Origin: Angiostrongylus vasorum
Lineage: Eukaryota > Nematoda > Chromadorea > Rhabditida > Metastrongylidae
Assembly: GCA_018806985.1 (NCBI GenBank)
Contig: JADANN010000450.1
Span: 62,001 to 126,000 of the forward strand
Direction of reading: 5' to 3'
Length of the DNA: 64,000 bases
Below the pieces are notes generated by a model that had not been told where the DNA came from, made no database searches, and saw only the letters and a program-made list of their open reading frames with translations. A program made the position numbers and the translations under genes. Of the stretch, positions 36,801 to 48,134 are shown piece after piece; within the stretch, counting starts at the first letter, position 1, and every line of letters starts with the position of its first letter.

Positions 36801-39800
36801 GTTGTTCGCATTCCCTAAAGCCAGCAGAAGATCTACTCTTACTCGTAATAGGGAGAAAGAATTTACAAGCGCTTGATTGACTCATTCGACGATTAAGGAA
36901 AACGTAGATGGTACATACGAAGGTGATACACAGTACTACTTTATACAATAAGCCGGCTTAAGCACAGTGCAACAAATTAAGCAATAAGAAACAAAAGTGC
37001 TTCAATCTTACCTATCGTTAAGGACTTCAATCTTCTGTTTAATCCATTCCAAAAGGTCGGATGAAATGGTTTCATATCTATTAATCATCTTTTCATTCTC
37101 CATCAGTTCATTAATAACCTTAAAAGAATTGAAATTTGCAGACCAAGTATTAGCAAAATCTATTTAAGATCAATGAGAAAATATAATTGAGAGTCGGCAA
37201 ACCAATCATACCTTGCCAATGCGCTTTCCTTGTATAGTCTCCTGTTTCATTTTATTGAAGTAGTGATAATAGGTAACAACATAGGTGATGATAGACTTCT
37301 CATCAGGATCGCGTACATTGACATCTTGAATACAATGCTTTCTTATTCGATACTCAATTTCAAACACCTTCGTTCACCGTCTTATGACCGACCACACTAA
37401 TTTTTATTACAAACCTTCAGCATCCAAGAATTTTGACAGTCCAAGATGTTGTTCAGCCGTATCGAAAGCATTCTGGAGGTTATAGACGGCGTTCGATTTT
37501 TGCAGATTATCGTAGTCGATTAAGTCTGGGCGGTGCTTGTGGATAAGCGCGTTAAATGCCAGACCATCACGCCAACTGCAACAGCAGTTGTTTATAAAGA
37601 ACAACGGAAACCAATCGTCAGATAACGCACGGAAAAAAAATTCGCGTCCTAACTAATTACTTTCCACATCTATTTATTACCTTGTGGTAAAGTTTCGCAC
37701 ATTCACATTGGGATAACCAGCTGTTTTCATTTGGCACCAAAGCAGTAACGCTTCTTTGGCAGAACGGGTTTCATGATTATCAGCATCTTCGAAAGTGATA
37801 TCTTGGATCTAAAACTTGATGTGTTAATTGCTCCAAGATTTACAGTTACGATGACGCCCAGAAGAAAAAAAATTCTTCGAGATTATTATGAAACTACACT
37901 TTCAAAAACAATTCAGTGAAAGCCAAAGATTTTCAAAAAAATCCTGAAGAAAAGACAAAAAAACATCACCTGGAATCGCAAAATTATGGTCCAGATTAAA
38001 CCTAAAGTCAGGCGTGGATTTCCGTCGACAATATCATGACAGCCAAGATTTTCCAAGTGCACATGTTGATCTTTAAGAAACTGCAGGCCTTTGTCGACAT
38101 TTTCTAGGCAGTGGATACGCATCTTACCACGAGTAGGTTTCGGCTAAAACAAACCAGAACAATAGTTGAGTTTCTTCGTAGAACATTCGCACACTGCTTT
38201 GCAATAATTTCTTTACTTAAAACTATTGAATGCATCAAAAGATTGACTTTTGTAAACTTCGGCATAACAATCGATACACCTACATATGTTCTTATGAACT
38301 GCCCTTCTCGAACTGTTCTCAATAAGAAAATCTATACCAACCTTGCGTCAGCTAAAAAAGGGCAGTTCGTACGATCATATGTATATATATTAAATACCGA
38401 TACTAATGACTGCCACATGAAGTACAGAAGTGTTCCTTCTAAATGGTCCACAATTTGTTATAGGAATTGGAATGTGTACACGGCTGTTTTTTTTCTACTT
38501 TGAAAAACACAAGCACAAAAAACGAAAAACAAACAAACAACCTTTATCAAGCCTGATAATGGAGAACCATTAGGAAAAGCAGAGAAAGAGAGAACAAGAG
38601 AATAATGCACCCATTAAGTACCCTCCCATATCCTCACTATTTTAGCACAACGTACTTTTTTCACAATTTTTTCAGCATATAATTATAAAAGTTATTATTA
38701 AAGAATGTAAAAACTTTCCAAGATTATCTAACAAAACTCGGAAAGAGGTTCCTAAAAAAAAATATCTACATCATTACGTTTGAAACATCCACATCCGATT
38801 GGAACACGTCGATATGCCCAATTCAAATACTAACCAGTCTCGTTTCAACATTTATTTTCGCATAAACAATGTTTTTTTTTGGAAAATGAAAGCCATGGAA
38901 TTAAGGACATTTCCTGAACTTCCATGATAAGTCACCTCAGCTAGAAAAAACTGCTCTATAACATACGACAAAGGTGGCTGCAAAAATACTTGAACCAGAA
39001 AGAAAAAAGTCGTATGATGTCATCCTTCTAAAGATTTTGAACTGAACATTTCCCAAATTAAATCTGTTTACCTACGTTACCCATAAAAAAAGATATTTTC
39101 TTCATTTCACCAATCAATCCCATACTTTCTCAAATCCCTAACACACTGATATACCATCATCGTTCTAATATAGCAAGTTTACATCACTAACATAACACTC
39201 ATCATTTCACAACAATCCCTACTTTCGAGCGAAACAAAGGCACATCGAATCAAATGAACCAACCAGACGTTCTCCGGATAAGACTTCCAATAGTTTCAGT
39301 AGCATTTTTCCATCTCGCATGTCCATATAAAGATCCTGGATTTTGCAGCTTACTCTGACTAAGTGGGAATTCACCCATTTTGTAAACGTCTTCTTCTGAA
39401 CGTGCTCACGTTCTTCTGAAAAAAAGCATAGATGTATATAAAGTCGCCAACAATTAGAATCCGAAACGTTTTAATCACTGTTGCGAATAAAGCATGATAA
39501 TCGCTAACAGATATACACACACATATTGTCGATGAATAGAAATTTCAGGCTTAAAACTATAACTGTAAGACGCAACGGCTCATAACTCGTAACTGAATTA
39601 GCAGTAAAACCTTAGCAACAGTTCAAGGTTAGGAACCTCGATATAAACACCGTCCAAAAAACTCTGTGCCGGCACTGTCAAATCGAATAATCCTCCGTCA
39701 CAACTTTTATTTCCTGTTCTTTCTAACATTGTGCGTAACCCAAAAAATCAAGATTCGATCAGGAAGATGTCTCTATATGGGAAGCGGAAAACTTTTCAGA

Positions 39801-42800
39801 AACGCTTCTCCGAAAAAACCCCCGCCATGGGGTAGTTTCCCAAGGTATCGGATTTACGACAGGTTTATCCTCAACTACCTCATTCCAATATGACGTAGAC
39901 ATGATGAAGGTGACTAGTCCATCGCTTACACACGAACTGCTATTCCACCTTACCAGACAGATTACTGCCACAGAAGTAGTTTTCAATTAACCAAAAGATA
40001 TTGTATCCCAACTGCTTTAATTTCGTCATTAAACCAATCCCCAAAAGGATTTGCACAATTTCTGATCCCTGTGCATAAGTAGAATTTACCAACGGTTTAC
40101 CGCACCATCATGGCTAAGAAATGTTCCTGAGTGTCGGACTGCAATGTACAGCGGATGATTCATCCACTGCCAGGGTCTCCCAAGGTGAGAAGGAATACGG
40201 CGTTTCCATCAGGAAGCCCAGCTAAGAGAAGACCAATACCAGGATTCACCACCGTCCTGGTACCAAAATCGCATGGTGGTAAATCTCCCTCTGATCCACA
40301 AGGGCTGCGACTGCCTGTGGTGGTGAAGACCTGGAGCAGACTTCGGCCAAGCTGACCAAGGACTCCGAGGAACCACAATGACTTAACCAGCAAATCTCCG
40401 AAAAGTGGAGATTATGCTCGGGCCACACAACCAGTGAGAACGGGCCACTCAAGTATCAAGTATCAAGTATGTATAAGTAGACTACTATCATGAATTAGCT
40501 AAATTACTCCCTTATGAACATTATGAAGGCTGCAAAATACTCATCGAATCATTAGATTCAAGACTAGATTCAAAAAAAAATGTCCGTAGATAAAGTAATA
40601 GTCTCATCGACCGCAGATTATTATGACATACCCACCATTACAAACCAGCAGAAAACAATCGGAAGCTACAGAACGGCTCTCAAAAAAACACAGCGCACAA
40701 CTTAGTGCCAGATTACCTCCACACTGTCATATGCAAGATGGATCCCTACCTCATTAAGGCCTTAAAAAGGGACTCCAGTACAAACCGAGATGGCCCCTTT
40801 GTTGACCTGATGCAAACTTTGCGTCCGTGTAGCATTCAACAATACTCTATGAATATGGTATGTACAACAGGTCACATTTGTAATATTCTTACATCTAGAA
40901 TTAAAAGTGCAATTAAAAACCTTCCAATAATTGTTTCCTTAAAAAGTAAAACTATCCAGATCGGTTCATTTCCTGAAGAACTAAATCACCAGCACTCATT
41001 CTTCTTCGTAAAAGCACTACTATTCAGAAGGATTATGTGCCCACTGACGAGACATCGCCCCATACAGCGGTGCCTCTTAAAGAAGGCCTTCATTTGATAA
41101 ACTATCATACCAGCTGAGAAGGTGGGAGAGTGTGAATGATCCCCATGGGCCGATTCCTGCACGAAGACAGCTGCCACAAGTAGGAAAAACGGCTGGCTTT
41201 TCAATAACAAAGGTCCTCCTTAACTATCTAGTTAACAAATACGAAGAAATTTCAAAGAAAAAAAGTCCCCCCTAAGCAAACCACGACCGAAGGGTTTTTT
41301 TTTGTAACAAATACTGGAGCTCTCCAAGAAAAATTACTCAAAATCTTCTATGAAACAAGATGTTTTGAAGAGCCTACTCTTACGCAATATTACACTACCA
41401 TAACAGTAACTAGTCAAATCGAAAGCACTTAAATGTTGCTTAGCTAAAAAACCCGATTGCACCTCATCTGCAGCATAAAGTACAAATAGGATCACATTTC
41501 ATCTTACTATGGAGTGCCTTTTTTTTTATCTTTATCTTTAATTTCATCTCAGGCGCCTATGGCGCAGTGGTAGGAGGTGCTCTGCAATACACATGGGATC
41601 GATTCCGGCGTCTTTCCCCCACCAAGCCTTCCATCACTCTGCGATCGGCAAATTGGTACCAGACTTGTCTGGTACGATAGTAGCACTAGCCCGATACATC
41701 AGTAGGCCACCGCGAGTCATTGCAAAGACCAGATATGCATTCAAATCACCTCCAAACGACGCTTAATGAAGTTGAATGCATGGCGCATTCCTAAGGGATT
41801 GATCAACGCCGAGAGCTTTATCCTTTGATCCTGCATCTTTATCTTACAGGGGTAGATTAACGACGAGAGCCTTATCCTTTTATCCTATATGGAGTCCTAC
41901 AGACGTAAACATGAAACTAAAAACTGAAACACCATTTTAACATCTATGACTGTACTTTCTAAAGACAGCAGATGTGAATGTAAACACATCTTTTTAATGA
42001 AAGATACCCGTGCAATGGGAATTTCTTTAAGCGATCCAATTTTAATTAGGCTAATTTTTAGTTAATTAAAACAGTCACCTACAATCCATGGAAGTCACAT
42101 TGCAGTTCCCTCTACTTATCGCGTAAATAAGCCGATGACAACATCAACTTTATCGAAAACACCGATATGACACTGATGCATAGTGACCCGACGAAAGATC
42201 TACATAAAACGATAGAGGCAATTCTAAACCAGTTGTATCCAACTGCGATTTCATCGAATAAAAGCAGTCAATGTTCCAATATGTATGTTTCGCTTGGATA
42301 AGAACACTTATTTAAAAAACATGTCTAGATGGCCCACATAATCAGTCATCCTCAAAACAACCCCCGATGTGACATAATTTGTGAATCGGAAGAAAAAACT
42401 GTTTCTAACGTTCACTGTGAAAGAAATCCACAAGTCGCTCCTATGAATCTTGTTGCTTTTCACTCGTATTTAACCAATATGCAATTGTGGAGAAATAATT
42501 TGAGAAGCATGAAAATGTATTCAACTAGACAAAACACGTGGATATTATGGTGGAATTGGTCCGAATTCGTTAAAAGAATAAAAAGGATAAGGCTCTCCGC
42601 GTTGATCAATGCCTAAGGGACGCGCCATGCACTCGCGTTCATTAAGCATCTTTAGAGTCGACTGAATGCATATCAAGCCATTACAATGACCCGCGATGGC
42701 TACCGATGTAACCAGCCAGTGCTGCTATCCTCCCAGACAAGTTTGGTGCTAATTTGCTGACTCCCTGGGGCGCTCGGATCGATCTCATGTGTATTGCATG

Positions 42801-43021
42801 GCGCTTCTGACTACTGCGCCACATGTTCCCTATTAAACGAATAACTCGAGAAAAAAAAAGCGATACAGCAACCGACCAGCAAGAGCTTTGATACGACTGC
42901 GTTCGAAGAGACGAGCGGATGAGTTCTCATCATATTCCTCATCTTGCATTCCACCACCACCACCGAGATCCGCCGTGTTGTTCTGTGTGACGCCAATACC
43001 GTACGTCATTGCAGCAGCTGC
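24728..43021 (-). CDS. unc-70: Beta-spectrin (UNC-70 orthologue), 5' end incomplete
   Basis: Membrane-skeleton protein that pairs with alpha-spectrin, crosslinks actin and binds ankyrin and phosphoinositides. Exons in transcript order: 43021-42877, 39415-39264, 38143-37970, 37808-37681, 37575-37415, 37324-37212, 37118-37012, 35334-35254, 35116-34998 or -34999, 34607-34416, 34099-34018, 33947-33859, 33787-33689, 33537-33404, 33286-29007, 28748-28552, 27430-27322, 27281-27223, 26359-26266, 25995-25845, 25683-25536, 24871-24728. Phases agree at all junctions except one base at exon 9. Domains from Met at 43009: acidic Gly-rich leader (1-45), tandem CH domains (about 50-275), spectrin repeats (about 300-2080), PH domain (about 2170-2280), Lys-rich tail ending SRSKK before TAG. 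Total about 2314 residues, a usual length for conventional beta-spectrin. The frame is open 5' of Met and an acceptor precedes exon 1, so coding sequence continues upstream. The acceptors of the 27281 and 26359 exons are weak and could move by a few codons. Confidence 0.96.
25060..25255 (+). repeat. Family C repeat within the beta-spectrin gene
   Basis: Lies between the last two coding exons. GAGAGAATGGCAAAGC, CTCCGGGAAAGGGTAATCG, CTCATATCTCAGCACC, TTGTACTTCACATC and GGCAGTAAATAAAGG follow the family order. Confidence 0.65.
25536..26359 (-). CDS. unc-70: Beta-spectrin exons for the PH domain and preceding linker
   Basis: Three exons. 26359-26266 encodes a Ser/Arg-rich linker ([20 protein letters not shown]). 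25995-25845 starts the PH domain ([33 protein letters not shown] pattern, split here). 25683-25536 gives the second half ([20 protein letters not shown]). The basic residues of the first strands and the following Trp-containing C-terminal helix (CQRWLSEL, next exon) fit a phosphoinositide-binding PH domain, the long beta-spectrin isoform arrangement. The acceptor chosen for the 26359 exon (CAACCAG) is poor; a site nine bases upstream keeps the same frame. Confidence 0.92.
29007..33286 (-). CDS. unc-70: Beta-spectrin giant exon carrying most spectrin repeats
   Basis: One uninterrupted 4280-base exon encoding about 1427 residues of triple-helical spectrin repeats. It starts after the acceptor at 33287-33288 with [12 protein letters not shown] and ends with EYLQL before the donor at 29006. 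Each repeat, of about 106 residues, has the conserved Trp near the start of helix A (for example [44 protein letters not shown]). The ankyrin-binding repeats of the family should fall within this exon, but I cannot single them out by eye. A lack of introns over this length contrasts with the 59-197-base exons that follow. Confidence 0.97.
35870..36920 (+). mobile_element. RTE-type retrotransposon, very decayed copy 4 (beta-spectrin intron)
   Basis: Scattered matches to the other copies in the right order: GGATTACATCTACACGATAA (cf. 14757 and 21505), TTTTCAACGACTTAAA, and later a readable [18 protein letters not shown] followed by NTMNKLA, equivalent to the NISECSSYVNLDREINML segment of copy 3. 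Many indels; older than copies 1-3. It lies antisense to beta-spectrin between the exons at 37012 and 35334. Confidence 0.6.
37212..39415 (-). CDS. unc-70: Beta-spectrin exons for the actin-binding CH1-CH2 domains
   Basis: Five exons (39415-39264, 38143-37970, 37808-37681, 37575-37415, 37324-37212). CH1 opens with [12 protein letters not shown] and carries [22 protein letters not shown]. The linker segment has [22 protein letters not shown]2 has [11 protein letters not shown] and [18 protein letters not shown]. This tandem CH pair is the actin-binding module of spectrin and alpha-actinin family proteins. Sequence conservation is very high, with no stop or frame break, which argues for an active gene. 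Confidence 0.97.
40092..40467 (-). repeat. Family B repeat (beta-spectrin intron 1)
   Basis: From CAACGGTTTACCGCACCAT to GGCCACTCAAGTATCAAGT and further ATCAAGTATG, giving about three tandem AAGTATC heptamers, the longest tail among the copies here. Same sense as the host gene. Confidence 0.88.
40560..41275. other. Unassigned sequence with a 130-codon open frame
   Basis: The plus-strand frame 40705-41097 has no recognised motif and lies antisense in the first beta-spectrin intron. No splice signals or family resemblance that I can point to. Probably noncoding. Confidence 0.2.
41550..41834 (+). repeat. Family A SINE, full length (beta-spectrin intron 1)
   Basis: The best promoter boxes of the family: A box TGGCGCAGTGG at 41560-41570 and B box GGGATCGATTCC at 41595-41606. 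ATCTTTATCTT occurs at 41528-41538 and 41835-41845, a likely 11-bp target duplication. A partial repeat of the tail (ACGAGAGCCTTATCCTTTTATCC) follows at 41860-41882. Antisense to beta-spectrin. Confidence 0.9.
42585..42830 (-). repeat. Family A SINE adjoining the leader exon
   Basis: Minus-strand head GTGGCGCAGTAGTCAGAAGCGCC with B box GGGATCGATCCG-like (AGATCGATCC), body and tail present. It ends about 45 bases from the donor of the 42877 exon, so the intron start is almost entirely SINE. Confidence 0.85.
42877..43021 (-). CDS. unc-70: Beta-spectrin exon: N-terminal leader
   Basis: Encodes [10 protein letters not shown], a run of five Gly, an acidic MQDEEYDE segment and the [14 protein letters not shown] motif that precedes the first CH domain in beta-spectrins. 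An acceptor TTCTAG lies directly upstream (43022-43027), so this is not the first exon of the transcript, although the internal ATG at 43009-43007 could serve as a start in some isoforms. The donor at 42876 splits a Glu codon completed by the next exon at 39415. Confidence 0.9.
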
Positions 43022-43511
43022 CTAGAATACCAACAAAAAAGAAATCTTCAAAACTTTGAGAATGACCATCTCATAGCGTGAGATGTGAACAGTGACTAAC
43101 TAAAAAGTTTGTCGATGTGTTGAAATTTAAAATTCACACAGATCGGACCAACTTACATTTTTAATTAGGACTAAAGAACACAAAGTTGAAAAAAGAGTTG
43201 AACAACGTCGTTATGCTAACTCTCATAGCCAAAGCGGCTTCCAGTACTCTTGGAGGAGATGTGGTGAAAGAAGCAAAAAAAAAGTGGAACTTAAAATCAC
43301 ATCTTTCAACAAAACTAAACACTACAACACTACACAATGAGGCTAGCAAAATAAGCAAATCACGTTCCATTAAGGGAAAAACGCGGTGTAGAACAGCCAT
43401 AGTTAGTTCCTATTGCGATTCTACCAAGGATATTCCATTTGAATAGGAAATATAACGAGGAAAGAAACAATAACAAAGGAGAAAAACAGAAATTGCTATA
43501 AGAATAAAATA

Positions 43512-43795
43512 AAGGATAAAAGAGCATAAAGCTCCCGGCGTTGATCAATCCCTGAGGAATGTGCCATACATTCTATTCCATTCATGGCACCGTTAGAAGT
43601 GATCGAATGCATATCTAGCCTATACAATAACTCGCGGTGGCCTACCGACGTATCGAGTAAGTGCTGCTATCCTCCCAGACAACTCTGGTACAAATTTGTC
43701 CTCGCTGGAGGAAGATGGTGGGTGGTCTTGGGGCGATGGATCGATCTCATGTGTATTGCAAAGCATCACTAACCACTGCGCTACATGCGCCCCAT
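43512..43795 (-). repeat. Family A SINE upstream of the leader exon
   Basis: Full unit: head near 43795 (GGGGCGCATGTAGCGCAGTGG on the minus strand), B box GAGATCGATCC, tail GGGAGCTTTATGCTC at 43512. Confidence 0.85.
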
Positions 43796-44631
43796 AGTAC
43801 ATACGTCGACTTCAAAAAATGTAAATATAAGCCTCGAAAAATGGCAGAAACGTCAAAAACAAAGGAATGCGACATGCCAAACAAAAAATTTTGTCGAATT
43901 TGTGTATTCTGACGTAGGTACTTCATTGCGGATTGTGCGGACAATACACGCAACAATACGCTTCCTACTTTTGCGCAGATCATAACCATCATTACAGTAT
44001 GATTAGATCATTTTCAGATTACGATGGTGGTCCTCGTAACGGAAACGACAATAATAGTAATGGAAACTGCTCTTACTACTACTAATATGACTATTGTTAC
44101 CACTTCCCACGTTGACTTAGCGCCCTATCGCAGTTGATGGATATTCCAGGCTCTCAGTGTCATTAAGTCTGAAAAGGAGTTCGACATTCCCTTATCGAAA
44201 CCCACTAACGAATAAACCAATACAATACGAGGAACCACTACCAGCTTGGTGGCAACCTGCTCGAAGGGTGATCCCCTGATAACGACTTACGAGAGCCCAT
44301 GAACAGAACAAGAAAATCTTACCCATCCGGCAAATTACTATTCAAATTTTATTCCCTACAATAGAATCTATATGATTTTTGATGAAGATTCCGATCCCGA
44401 TTCTGATTCAAGTACTCCAGTATTATCATTTTTTATATTCTCATACAAAGAGATGATCATAAGCGAAATAGACAACTTTCACAGAGAACGATCAGGGAAA
44501 AAACAAAGCGAACTGAAATTGCGCTGAGGCTTATCGAACTTGTGCTGGAGAACCGTTCAAATACTTTGTTAGTAGGTTAAAAAATGATATAACCAACTAC
44601 TATCTTTTTAAAAATTCTATCACAATCACTA

Positions 44632-44912
44632 GCACCCAGCGCAGTGGTCGGAGGCGTCCTACTGGGATCGATCCTGCGCCCCAAGCTCAGCAGGCCTTCT
44701 ATCATCCCTCTGCGGTCGGCAAATTGGTAGTGGACCTATCTACGAGGAATGCAGCACTGACTCGATACTCGGTACATCGTTAAGCCCACATTACTCATTA
44801 AATAAGCTATATATGCATTCAATTACCTCTAACGATGCATAAAGAAGTCGAATAAATGCAGCATCCCTCCGACGTTGATCAACGCAGAAAGCTTTATCGT
44901 TCATTCTTTGTA
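44632..44912 (+). repeat. Family A SINE
   Basis: Head CCAGCGCAGTGGTCGGAGGCG, B box GGGATCGATCC near 44666, body with TCGGCAAATTGGTAG, tail AGAAAGCTTTATCGTTC. Lies between the 43021 and 45573 exons. Confidence 0.85.
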
Positions 44913-45522
44913 TAATAGCGCGTATCTTAGCAGATCTTTTATTCGGTTCGTCGTCTCACATATGTCGTCATCCACGAACGTTTTCAAATTTGCGTATAGG
45001 GTCGGGTATTATTTAAGAATTAAGTCATCGTCGTGAACATCGTTATATGTTGAATATTCCAGGAATCCAGAAAAGCTTTGTCAGAAGGTTAACAAGTCCT
45101 CAGCATACAGGCAGACAACATTCATTGTGGATCACAAGAAGCATCTCGCAGACACTTTGGCATAACATTTCCGAAGCCAGCAGGATGAGGCTTGGTTGGA
45201 TTGTAACGGGTATGAACCAGCTAGCACGTGCGCAGTGCACAGGATCTCTGACCAGTTCGCTTCCCGCACTAGTTGTAATAAGGAATATGTAATAGGGGGT
45301 AAGAATATGACTATAAAGGATTTCAAATAGGCAGGACACCATGATTTGGCAACGAATTCCAGAACGTATAGTTTCATTTCTCCATAAGCTACATAAAAAC
45401 GTCTTTTATCAACAGGTGGAGCAATCAAGAAAAAAATTTCCTTAAACCACTTGCTCTACTTTACGTAAGTAAAAGCCCATGCAGTTGGTTACGGAACACG
45501 TCACAGTATTTTCAATATATAC

Positions 45523-45573
45523 CTTAGAAGTCTTTCCTTCTTTGTTTAACCCAAGGATAACAACTACATCAGC
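45523..45573 (-). CDS. Probable upstream coding exon of beta-spectrin
   Basis: A 51-base open exon between a clear acceptor (GTTGTAG) and a good donor (AAG then GTATAT). It encodes ADVVVILGLNKEGKTSK in phase 0 and ends in phase 0, so it would join the 43021 exon in frame. I do not recognise the peptide. The splice signals, strand, phase and position support an N-terminal exon of the same gene; a chance open segment remains possible because it is short. Confidence 0.45.
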
Positions 45574-45636
45574 CTACAACAAAGAGGTTAAAGTGAATGG
45601 AAGTCATTAGCAGTCATTTAAGGAACTGCTTGAATA

Positions 45637-45873
45637 CCTAGATAGTTGGATGACCGGTCCTCACCGGTTTTGTGGGCATCAGTATAGTCCCCATTTTTTT
45701 CGGAGTTTTCCCGCTTTAGTTGTTGGGATTCCCTAGAGTTCCGAGGTCAGTGTGGCCAAAATCTGAAACAAATCGTCACTACAACACGCACTCGACGCCT
45801 TTGTGGATCAGGAGATCTGCCGCCTCATGAGTAGTTTGATGCCAGGACGATGGTGGATCCTGGCATTGGTTAA
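45637..45873 (+). repeat. Family B repeat, truncated
   Basis: Starts at the heptamer side (TACCTAGATAGTTGGATG) and runs to GGATCCTGGCATTGGTTAAT, where similarity stops; the side with the GCGGTAAACCG motif is missing. More diverged than the other copies. Confidence 0.75.
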
Positions 45874-45879
45874 TTGCCT

Positions 45880-47735
45880 AGATATACATTTAAAAATAGC
45901 TTAAAGTTACAAAACTTTTTTTTACTGAGTTACACCTAGGTGGTTCTGCACAAAAATTTAACGGAGCTCTTGTGAAACAAGTGAAAAAAAATATTTTCTA
46001 TGACCAAATAAACACTGATGGAGCAATCCCTCACTAGTGTTAGAAATGTTCTTGTACAACGGATATAGATGAAGTAGAAATCATTGATAGAAACCAACGA
46101 GAATCCACTACCTCCAAAACTAACACAGGAAATCTTGATATTAACAAAAACCCGCTTATGAAACAGGAAGATAGGAAAAAAAAAGCCTGAAAAGAAAAAC
46201 GGTCGTTAGAAATTTCTCAACTTGTATGAGCATAAATAAAAGAATAAAATCCGCCTCCACACTGTGATATGAAGACCCACAGGTACTGAGGAACAGTCGA
46301 GATCAGTTCGGTCGACCACCACAGCTGTCACTAGATTTAAGGTAAACTGTAGTTAAACTGCCAGAACGTGTAAAATGACAGATTTTGGTACGACTCTACG
46401 AAAACATTTTCCACTGACGAATTTTCTGGTCACCTTGCTAAACGTCTTTTGCTTTCCAGTGTTTCGTAGATGTGATTTAGTTATTAATATATTTACTTAC
46501 TACGGAAATAACTACATCTTACCCCTAGTAGTAATAATTACAGCTTTCATCTAAGCTTATACGTCGTGTTACGGACTGAATTTCATTTAACCAACCTCGT
46601 GAATGATCATTCATACCAAAGTTAAATGAAAGTCGGCTCATAACAGTATTACTTCGCTACGTGCAAACTCACGTATGCCGACTGCTCTAGAATGGATGGT
46701 TCGTTTGAATAACAAATTATCAACGGACAATCATTAACAGAAACAGCCGTCCAGCGCTGCAAGGTGAGATTGCCTAATTCGAGCGGTGCTTCACTGATGA
46801 TGTTCCGACTCGATACGGCGACGAAGACGCCAGATCGAGAAGATGAATGATTGTGGACAATCGACTCGGACCATCGACTGTGGAAGACGGAGACGTCGAA
46901 ACGTTGGCCGAAGAAAGGCGCAGCTCGTGTTAGCGTAATAGACCAAAAAGGTACTGATTATTAACGCCGAGGCTAAATGACGGTCAGTTTGTAAAATATA
47001 TAACAGGTATCCTATTCTCCAAAAAATAATCGCTAAAAAGTGTAGAAGAACTTTATCGTAGTTATAAGGCGTGTCATGGCCTATGGATAAGCTTAAAGGA
47101 TTCTACAAAGAAATCCCCTTTGCGAAATGAAGATGCAAAGATATTTGGCCGAAAATTCCATTGAGAAATTCAATCCAACTTCAGTACAGCTAGACAATTG
47201 TATCCATACTACCCCGTTGTTTTAAAAGCGAAAAAAGTGTAGTATTAAAATCCACAGCTGGCGGCGAAGCATTGAAACCATGGGAAGCGTAAGAAGAGTT
47301 AATGGTAAGCTACAAAGCGTTCCTTTCATTACAAGTCAAGGTCATCGGTAAATTAAAATACTTAATGCAGAAGGAAAACTTGAGGAGCAAACCGAAGAGG
47401 ATTAAAAGTGGAGTCGAATAAAAAGGTTCGGTATTTAATACTACATAAAAACGGATAATAAGAAGGATAAGTAAACATATAGGTGAGATAAAATGAACGT
47501 TGTAAAAAGAAAAACGTGCGTGTTTTAAAGATGCGACCGGAACGTTATTGGTGAATTTGAGGCCGTAGAGCGGCTATCGAAACACTTTTGGATAATTCAA
47601 AAATAAAGAAAAAGCAAGAGGGAATTTGTAAAACTATTTGCATGGAGAAAACACTGACTTTTCAAGTCAGACACGGTTTATCTAAGCATTGTTTCAAATA
47701 AACACCAATGTGGAATTTTCGACACTTACTTGGCT
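45880..47735. other. Noncoding stretch, apart from one Penelope-like remnant
   Basis: AT-rich, many short open frames only, no recognised exon or repeat other than the 46790-46945 remnant. Confidence 0.35.
46790..46945 (+). mobile_element. Penelope-like terminal remnant
   Basis: GACTCGGACCATCGACTGTGG followed by AAGACGGAGACGTCGAAACG and TTGGCCGAAG corresponds to 2380-2445, with the core box altered to CTGTGGA. The hammerhead-like fold is therefore not expected to work here. Confidence 0.5.
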
Positions 47736-47739
47736 CTGG

Positions 47740-48130
47740 CCTTCCAACGGTTTACCTCTTCATCGTGGCTGGAAGGTGTTCCTGGGTGTCGGGTTGCGAT
47801 GTACAGCAAAGGAATTCATCCCCTGGCAGGGTTTTCCAAGCTGAGGAGTCCAGTGTTTCCATCAGGAAGCCTAGCTAAGAGTAAACCAATACGACGATAC
47901 GTCACCGTCCTGGTACCAAACTACTCGCATGGTGGCAAGTCTCCCTCCTGATCCATAAGGGCGGCGACTGCCTGTGGTGGTGACGACCTGGGTAGACTTT
48001 GGCATGGCTGAGCGCGGGACTCCAGGGAACCACAATAGCTAAGCCAGCAAAACTCCGAAAAAAATAGAGATTATGCTGGGACCCCGCACAAACAGTAAAG
48101 ATGAGCCATCCAAGTATTTAAGTTTCCAAG
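47740..48130 (-). repeat. Family B repeat
   Basis: CAACGGTTTACCTCTTCATCG to GAGCCATCCAAGTATTTAAG and a degenerate heptamer tail (TTTCCAAGTACTTGG). Slightly longer than other copies owing to small insertions. Confidence 0.85.
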
Positions 48131-48134
48131 TACT

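Noticed and set aside
42877..43021. ATG at 43009 as the certain beta-spectrin start
   Set aside because: An acceptor and open frame lie upstream and a phase-matched exon exists, so the ATG may be internal.
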